Positions 58,078 through 64,000 of a stretch of DNA of 64,000 nucleotides are shown here, one piece after another. The first letter of the stretch is position 1. Each line of letters opens with the position of its first letter. Below the pieces are notes generated by a model. That model did not search any database, was not told the origin of the DNA, and saw nothing but the letters and a program-made list of their open reading frames with translations. This DNA comes from Silene latifolia. Its lineage: Eukaryota; Streptophyta; Magnoliopsida; Caryophyllales; Caryophyllaceae. The translations under genes were made by a program, and so were the position numbers. Location: contig NC_133538.1 of the NCBI RefSeq assembly GCF_048544455.1, forward strand, positions 5,362,658-5,426,657, read 5' to 3'.

Positions 58078-59129
58078 TTTTGATGTAGAATTTTTGTCAC
58101 ACGCCCAATCAAACATATTTATATTTCTCAACAAACAACAAGTTAGTGGTTAAGTCGAGGTCGATCCACGGGACGGTGTGCTTTGGGTTCTAAGTCTATC
58201 TATCTATCTCAATTTATTCTAGTGTCACAATTGATTTGGGTTTGTAGTTATGTTCTAAACTAATGAAAGCAATGAAGTACAACAAGCAATAAATTAAGAG
58301 ATGTAAATAATTAATAAAGATACTAGGATGTCATGGGTTCATAGGGGATTCATGGGAGTAGATCATACAAACATGTTCTCAATTAGAAGCAAGCACTTAT
58401 TGTTGTGAAGGGATTGAGTTAGTGTATATCTTACAATCCCTAGGAAGATTTAAGTCCCGGAGCCGAATCATCTAGATTGTACAACACCTACAAGTCGACT
58501 TAGTCTCCTCCTATTCAACTCTATGCATGGTCTAATGAGGCTCGAGTTGGTTTATGTCTTACAAGCCTCATTGAAAGGATAGGAGAGTGGGTAAAAAATA
58601 CAAGGATTCATAGGCTCAAATTTCATCAAACATAACATGTGCATAGGTTGAAATCACATGAATCAAGCAAATTAATTATGAAAATATATTAGATTAAGCA
58701 TAGATCAATTCCCATGTTTGTTTCCCCTAATTCCCCACTAATCCTAGTTAAGTAACTACTCACTTATTATCATAGAAGACATGTTATCAATGGTGTCAAT
58801 CATTACAACAAGTATAAACATGATAAGAAAGTGAGGAAATAAACAATAAAGTGTAAAGAGTAAAGAGATTATACCAAAATTAAGATGAATAATTGGAAAG
58901 GAAAGAATAATAGAAGAAAACTTGATTCATTGATGAAGAGGTGTCAATTCTCCAATAATAACCCAATAATCTTCAAATTACCTAATAATAATAAGCTCGA
59001 ACAATAAATAAGGAAAGATTAATGTGGAATGATTGAGATTAGTCTATTCTAATCTACTCCTAATCTAATCTAAGAAAGGTTTTTGCCTCCACTCCGAGGG
59101 CTTAGTCTCTTGATTATTACAAACGGAAT

Positions 59130-59139
59130 ATATATAGTG
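59130..59139 (-). promoter_or_regulatory. TATA box candidate, A4 right LTR
   Basis: CTATATATAT on the - strand in the expected part of the LTR. Confidence 0.45.
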
Positions 59140-59247
59140 GTACATCATTAGGTTAAGCAAGGGTAGATTAGTAAATAACAATGCTAAGTGTTGAATAGAG
59201 AATTGCAAGTCCCGAGGGAAATGCGCAGATCAAGCTGCTACTCCCAC

Positions 59248-59350
59248 CACGATCCGCTCGACCTAAACTGGTGCATGGCTAGTCTGTTTGGAGATCCGCT
59301 CGTCCCGTGCAGGAGTCGCTCGAATCATGACTGTGCAATCCGCTCGTCCC
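59248..59350. repeat. CCGCTCG motif cluster, A4 LTR
   Basis: Copies of GATCCGCTCG, AGTCGCTCGAA and AATCCGCTCGTCC at 25-35-base spacing, as in A2. Confidence 0.85.
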
Positions 59351-59678
59351 GTGCCAAGGATGCTTGGATCCTGGCACAGGATCCCATCCTCTTGCTTAAA
59401 GACCTACGATTTATGTTATACTCTTTATTCTTACTTCTTTTGTCATCGTTCTTGCCTCCTCTCCATACTAGTCCATCCAAGATCGTCAACAAGATTCCGA
59501 ATATGCGCGAGAAATGGGAATTCCGTCTCATTATCTTCATTCCTACAAGACATATACAATGAAATAGGAAAGCAAAATAGGAAGGAATTTGACGGATAAA
59601 ATGGTCATGAAATGCTATATTAGTATGCAAAATAGGTTCAATTAGGGGACTAAATATGCGCCATTAAGAGTCACATCA

Positions 59679-60344
59679 GTCCTAAAGTCACGAACTCGCC
59701 CTACAAATTTGAACCGGTCACTATGGGGTGTCATGGGATCAATAATTGCTTATTATTGCTTATATGCATAAGTTGGTGAAAGTGTATGATGGATGTTGTT
59801 GTGGAAAAGATGAAAATAATTGTTGTATGATAACATGATTTGTGGTTAAGCATGTTTATATGACGAAAGTAAATTTATAATGTGGCGTTTCTAGTAACAT
59901 GTGAATAGGAGTTGTAATGTAATACATGTTATTGGTTTCGCATAAAGTTATAAAGTTAAAAGCATGCGTGTAGTGTAGCATAGTCAACATAGCTCGATCG
60001 AGTGGGGGAAAATCGATCGAGTAGGTTGGACTCGATCGAGTGGGCTGAGCTCGATCGAGTGGGTATATGTATACGTTGGGAAGTAGCTACTGTTTTGTGC
60101 AACTCGATCGAGTGGCTAGTACTCGACCGAGTACATTTGTGACTCGATCGAGTACGTCTTATGACAGTTCTGGCCAGGTTCTGGAGTTGGGGTACTCGAT
60201 CGAGTTGGTGGCTTACTCGATCGAGTGACTCCTACTCGATCGAGTGTGTCTTGTTACTCGATCGAGTAAGTTCTGCGCGGGTTATTTTTTCTTTGAGTCG
60301 TAGGCTATGTGCTTACATTTATCTCCCTTTTATAGCTCAAAGAT
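59679..60344 (+). other. K1 leader
   Basis: Non-coding, AT-rich to 59,990, then the palindrome cluster at 59,992-60,268 just upstream of the gag ATG. Confidence 0.7.
59992..60268. repeat. CGATCG palindrome cluster in K1 leader
   Basis: Eleven copies of CTCGATCGAGT(G/A)-type motifs, a few decayed (one TCGACCGAG), spaced about 20-45 bases, ending about 75 bases before the gag start. Confidence 0.92.
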
Positions 60345-61319
60345 ATGCCGCCAAAGAGATCAGCGTTGTACGTTAGGGCTCAAGATATGAGTGTTGACGA
60401 GATCGTCAAGATGCTTGAGCATCAGGACGCGTTTACCAAAACCCTCAAGAAGATGGGGAAAGATAAGGAGGTCGGGGTAGACTTTGGAAAGATAAGCATC
60501 ACCATATCTCGCTTCAGCCCCACTACCTATGTGGGTACATGTGCGCCGATTTTGATCGACAACTGGCACCGGGAGATGGAGAATATCTTGGGAGTGGTAC
60601 ACTGTTCGGAAGAGTTTAAGGTGGAACAAGCTGCATTCTACCTGAGAGATTCAGCTGGGGAATGGTGGGAGAGGGTATAGGATAGCGCCTTAGACATCTA
60701 AAGGAAGCAGGGTCAGACTGCAATATCGTGGTCTGAGTTCAAGAGGGCTATGAGGCAGGAGTTTGTACCGGAGCATGTTCGCAGCAAACTCCATGATGAG
60801 TTTGATTATTTCAAGATGACCGGGGATATGACGGTGACCGAGTACTACCATAACTTCAACGAAAAGGCCAGATATGTTGAGGATATGGGGCTAAATCAGG
60901 AGAATTTAGCACTTCGTTTTGAGAAGGGGTTGACTTATCAGATTACGGAGAAGCTACCGACGGGGACTCTTACCGATATGAAAGAAGCCTATGAGAGGGC
61001 TGGATGGGCTGAGAGGTTAGTTGAGATGGCCAAGGAACACAAAAAGAATGGTTCTGAAAAGAGAAAGGCTGAGAGTGATGGTGGTGCCCAATCTAGCTAC
61101 AAGAGGGGTAACCACAACCAGGTAAGGGCTTATTCTTCGGGATCGGGCTTTAGTGGAGTATCTTCCTACGGGCGTGGCCGTGGTAGTAGCAGCAGTAGTT
61201 GGGGTATCTCATGTTTTAACAGTGGCGGTATTCGTCACAATAGACATGAGTGTACTAGTGCAATGGGGAGAGGTTTTCATAGACCGTCACATGGGAGCTT
61301 TTCACAGGGACCGACGTAG
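60345..61319 (+). pseudogene. gag: K1 gag
   Basis: One frame from ATG 60,345 to TAG 61,317, with TAG at 60,678 and TAA at 60,699. The retrotransposon gag core includes QAAFYLRDSAGEWWERV and VTEYYHNFNEKARYVED. The zinc knuckle at 61,212-61,253 reads CFNSGGIRHNRHEC: the second Cys of CX2CX4HX4C is Ser, which would abolish zinc binding. The tail is Gly/Ser-rich. Confidence 0.9.
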
Positions 61320-61763
61320 AGCTATGCTAGCAACCGACTAGCTGGGTCTTGGAACAACCAAGGAGGGCAGAGTAACAAAAACGGTGGGTTCAATTGCAGG
61401 CTAGAATAGACTGTTACCAAAAGAAAGTTTCTTTGAGAGGTCCAAAGGGGGCTAGTATGTCTTAACGTGGGTTTTTTTTATCAATCCCAAAGTCAAAGTG
61501 ATTGCAGCGGTGACCTTAATGTCTTATTTGAGGAAGGGGTGTCCTTTGATCCTATGCCATGTGAAAGATACAAGTATGGTGGAACCGACAGGAGTCGAGA
61601 TACCAGTGGTAGGGGAGTTTCCAGATGTTTTTCCGGATAAGATACCGGGTTTACCACCGAAGAGAGAGATAGAATTCAGTGTTGAGTTAGAACCAGGGAT
61701 GGGACCAATCTCTAAGGCCCCGTACATATGGGTCCTAAGGAGTTAGAGAAGCTGAAGAAATAG
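61320..61763 (+). pseudogene. pro: K1 protease remnant and linker
   Basis: The protease core is not recognisable, so it is deleted or badly decayed between 61,320 and 61,560. From 61,590 the linker before RT is clear: [20 protein letters not shown], then a frameshift near 61,727. Confidence 0.75.
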
Positions 61764-62673
61764 TTGAATGATTTGGTGGATAAGGGACACACTAGACCAA
61801 GTTTATTGCCGTGGGGTGCACTAGTCTTGTTCGTGAAGAAGAAAGATGGGAGCTTGAGGTTGTGTATATACTACAGGGAGCTGAACCGTGTCACAGTGAA
61901 GAACATGTATCCTTTACCAAGGATAGATGATCTTTTTGACCAGTTGAGTTGAGCAAGTGTCTTTGCAAAGATTGATTTAAGGTCGGGGTACCATCAGGTG
62001 AGGATTCGGGATGAAGACATACCAAAGACAGCTTTTCGATCGAGGTATGGTCACTATGATTACGTGGTGATGCCGTTTGGGTCTACTGATGCGCCAGCAG
62101 TGTGGATCTGATGAACCGGGTTTTAGCCAATACTTGGATCAGTTTATGGTGGTGTTTATAGATAATATCTTAGTCTATTCCAAGAGTATGGAGAAGCATG
62201 AGGAGTATTTACGATTGGTGTTACAAACTCTCCGTGACAACCAACTATATGCTAAGTTGTCTAAGTGTGAGTTATGGTTAGAGAAGGTGGCTTTTCTAGG
62301 CTATGTGATCTCTAAAGAGTGTGTACCTGTGGATCCTTGCAAGATTGAGGCGGTGTCTAACTGGGAGGCACCAAAGAATGTGGCCCAGATCAAGAGTTTC
62401 TTGGGTTTGGCAGGGTACTATCGCCAGTTCGTGAAAGACTTTTCCAAGATCGCCAGACCTATGACAGCTTTGATGAGGAAAGAGAATAGGTTTCGTTGGG
62501 ATGAAAGTTGTGAGACGGCGTTCCAAACATTAAAGGAGCGTTTGACCACAGATCCAGTCTTTGCTTTACCAGAAGGGAGTGAGAAATTCGAGGTGTATAC
62601 AAATGCTTCAAAGAATGGGCTGGGTTGTGTGTTGATGCAAAACGGGAAAGTCATTACCTATGCTTCTAGGTAA
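61764..62673 (+). pseudogene. pol: K1 reverse transcriptase and RNase H start
   Basis: Motifs [30 protein letters not shown] and MPFG are present. LCIYYRELN has Tyr where the family has the conserved Asp of LCIDYRELN. TGA at 61,950 and two frameshifts at about 62,100-62,130 precede the catalytic box, which reads FIDN (62,155-62,166) instead of FIDD. RNase H begins [14 protein letters not shown], with Asn (62,602) where the catalytic Asp is expected. TAA at 62,671 probably replaces CAA. Confidence 0.92.
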
Positions 62674-63207
62674 TTGAAGTCTTATGAGGAGAACTATTCG
62701 ACACATGATCTAGAGTTGGGTGCCGTTGTGTTTGCTCTCAGGATTTTGAGACACTATCTTTATGGGGTGACCTTTAAGGTGTTTTCTGATCATAAGAGTC
62801 TCAAGTACATCTTTACTCAAAAGGAGTTGAATATAAGATATAGGAGGTGGATGGAGCTTATAGGAGACTGTGACATGGATATCATATACCATGAAGGGAA
62901 GGCTAATATGGTGGCCAATATGTTAAGTAGGAAGAGTGTGCATTCTCTATGCACAACTATGTTACTAATGAGACTGAAAGACGAAGTGACCAAGATGGGG
63001 ATACATGTGATCCAGAAAGGGGATGCTAGGGGTGATTTGACAGTTCATCCGGATCTTTATGCTTATATTCGCAGGAAACAGACTCTTGATCCCAAGATTC
63101 AGGAATGGCGAGCTGGAGTAGGGAAAAGGACGGTGTCTCGGTTCTCTATTCATTCTGATAGGAGTGTTCAGTTTGATGGTAGATAGTGTGTACCTAAGGA
63201 TGAGAAG
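62674..63207 (+). pseudogene. pol: K1 RNase H end and connection
   Basis: It continues in the same frame: YSTHDLELGAVVFALRILRH and VFSDHKSLKYIFTQKELN, then MDIIYHEGKANMVANMLSRK with the usual DALSRK altered. TAG at 63,184 probably replaces TGG. Confidence 0.9.
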
Positions 63208-64000
63208 TTGAAAAAGATAATCATGACTGAGGCTCATCGCACACCGTATTCAGTACATCCAGGTGGTGACACGCTTTATAGAGATCTTAAGAACACGTTT
63301 TGTTGGCCTAGGATGAAGAGGGAGATAGCTGAGTTTATGGCTAGACGTTTGACTTGCCAGAGAGTCAAAGGGGAACAGCGACAACTGCAAGGTAAGATTC
63401 AGTCTCTTGAGGTACCTGAGTGGAAATGGGAATCTATTTCCATGGATTTCATCGTGGGTTTACCAAGGAGCCAGCAAGGTAATAACATGATATGGGTGAT
63501 CGTCGATCGTTTGACCAAGTAAGCTTATTTTATTCCCATGAAAGATAAGTGGAGTAAGGTGCAGTTGGAAAATAGCTACATGAAAAATGTTGTGAGGTTA
63601 CATGATGTGCCAAAAGACATTGTGTCAGATCGAGAGATGCGAGGTTCATTTCTCGGTTTTGGCAAGAGTTGCAGAAATTGATTGGGACTACGTTAAAGAT
63701 GAGTACTACATTTTATCCTGCAACAGATGGGCAGACAGAGAGGACAATCAAGACCTTGGAAGACATGTTGAGGGCTTGTGTGATGATGTTTGGTGGTAGC
63801 TGGGAAGACAGGTTAGATCTGATTGAGTTTTCTTACAACAACATCTACCATATGAGTATTGGGATGGCTCCGTTTGAGGCTTTATATGGGAGGAGATGCA
63901 GGAGTTCGATTTGCTAGGATGATAGCACCGAGGCAGTGGTTTTAGCTCCACAGATGGTACATGATATGGTGGAGCATGTGAAGTTGATTAGACAAAAGAT
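63208..64000 (+). pseudogene. int: K1 integrase, partial
   Basis: The zinc-binding region has H at AHRTPYSVHPGG and only one Cys of the CxxC pair, because ARRLTCQRVK replaces the usual ARCLTCQ. The DDE core is represented by SMDFIVGLP, IVSDREMRGSFLGFG and, after a frameshift near 63,640, TDGQTERTIKTLEDM. Stops are at 63,520 and 63,915 (TAG for TGG expected). The frame is cut by the window end. Confidence 0.9.

Larger units (their letters stand above)
54300..59678 (-). mobile_element. A4: reduced Athila-like element, left LTR truncated
   Basis: The right LTR (58,081-59,678) and a 3' piece of the left LTR (about 54,300-54,622) flank an internal region with a perfect tRNA-Asp-type PBS and a gag-like remnant on the - strand. 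The LTR start TGATGTGACTC and conserved 3' internal blocks place it close to A2. No target duplication can be verified because the left end is lost. Confidence 0.82.
58081..59678 (-). repeat. A4 right LTR (5' LTR in element orientation)
   Basis: It starts TGATGTAGAATT and ends GTCACATCA on the + strand. It contains a CCGCTCG-type motif cluster at about 59,248-59,350 and a TATA-like ATATATAT at about 59,130. Confidence 0.87.
59679..64000 (+). mobile_element. K1: Tekay/Del-like chromovirus, degenerate, runs off the window
   Basis: Gag, protease-RT linker, RT, RNase H and integrase follow in Ty3/gypsy order on the + strand. Gag begins MPPKRSAL and RT contains [20 protein letters not shown], matching the Tekay/Del branch. 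The 5' LTR and PBS are missing, apparently lost at the A4 side. Multiple stops and frameshifts show it is dead. A chromodomain would lie beyond 64,000 and cannot be judged. Confidence 0.85.

Overview
The window is plant nuclear DNA made almost entirely of nested LTR retrotransposons. The evidence is Ty3/gypsy polyproteins of plant-specific lineages (Tat with two RNase H domains, Athila, and a Tekay/Del-like chromovirus), primer-binding sites that match plant tRNAs, an L1-type LINE, a CACTA-like transposon end, and TATA boxes inside the LTRs. I found no intact single-copy host gene, tRNA or rRNA. The only host-like coding trace is a broken FAR1/FHY3-like fragment at about 24.0-24.6 kb. The species cannot be fixed from repeats alone; a eudicot is likely, and Caryophyllales is only a guess.

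Layout. T1, a Tat/Retand-like element on the + strand, runs from the last bases of its 5' LTR (1-62) to its 3' LTR (from 22,568). It carries tRNA-Arg-type PBS, gag, PR, RT, RNase H, a second (archaeal-type) RNase H, integrase, a long 3' region with an antisense plant-mobile-domain-like ORF, and several tandem arrays. Its gag is split by A1 (2,951-9,450, - strand), a non-autonomous Athila-like element, and a tandem array in its 3' region is split by a probable solo LTR (20,199-21,511). After the T1 LTR come a CACTA-like terminus and the FAR1-like pseudogene. Next is a Tekay-like LTR (K2, - orientation) split by A2 (25,485-36,632, + strand), an Athila-derived element with gag-PR and an Athila ORF-1-family gene but no RT or integrase. 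LR1 (37,275-44,030) is a large-LTR element with no coding capacity and chromovirus-like ends. Its right LTR is invaded by a 5'-truncated L1 LINE (- strand), which is itself split by A3 (45,537-53,952, - strand), an Athila gag-PR element. A probable deletion junction at about 54,300 joins the LINE to A4 (to 59,678, - strand), another reduced Athila-like element. From 59,679 to the window end lies K1, a decayed Tekay/Del-like chromovirus on the + strand.

The four Athila-derived elements (A1-A4) share a PBS complementary to tRNA-Asp and all lack reverse transcriptase and integrase, so they must have been mobilised in trans. Five-base target duplications support A2 (CTACC) and A3 (GTAAA), and a probable one supports A1 (ATCAC).

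The most unusual signal is a set of short CG-rich self-complementary motifs arranged in spaced clusters. The dodecamer ACTCGATCGAGT occurs in A1, in K1 and in the K2 LTR; GTCGATCGAC occurs in A3; CCGAGCG/CGCTCG flip variants occur in A2 and A4. The Athila-derived elements carry clusters in the LTR and, except A4, again internally, in A1 and A3 even inside the gag-like coding sequence. In A1 and A3 the two LTRs differ mainly at or near these clusters. I know of no described function for them.
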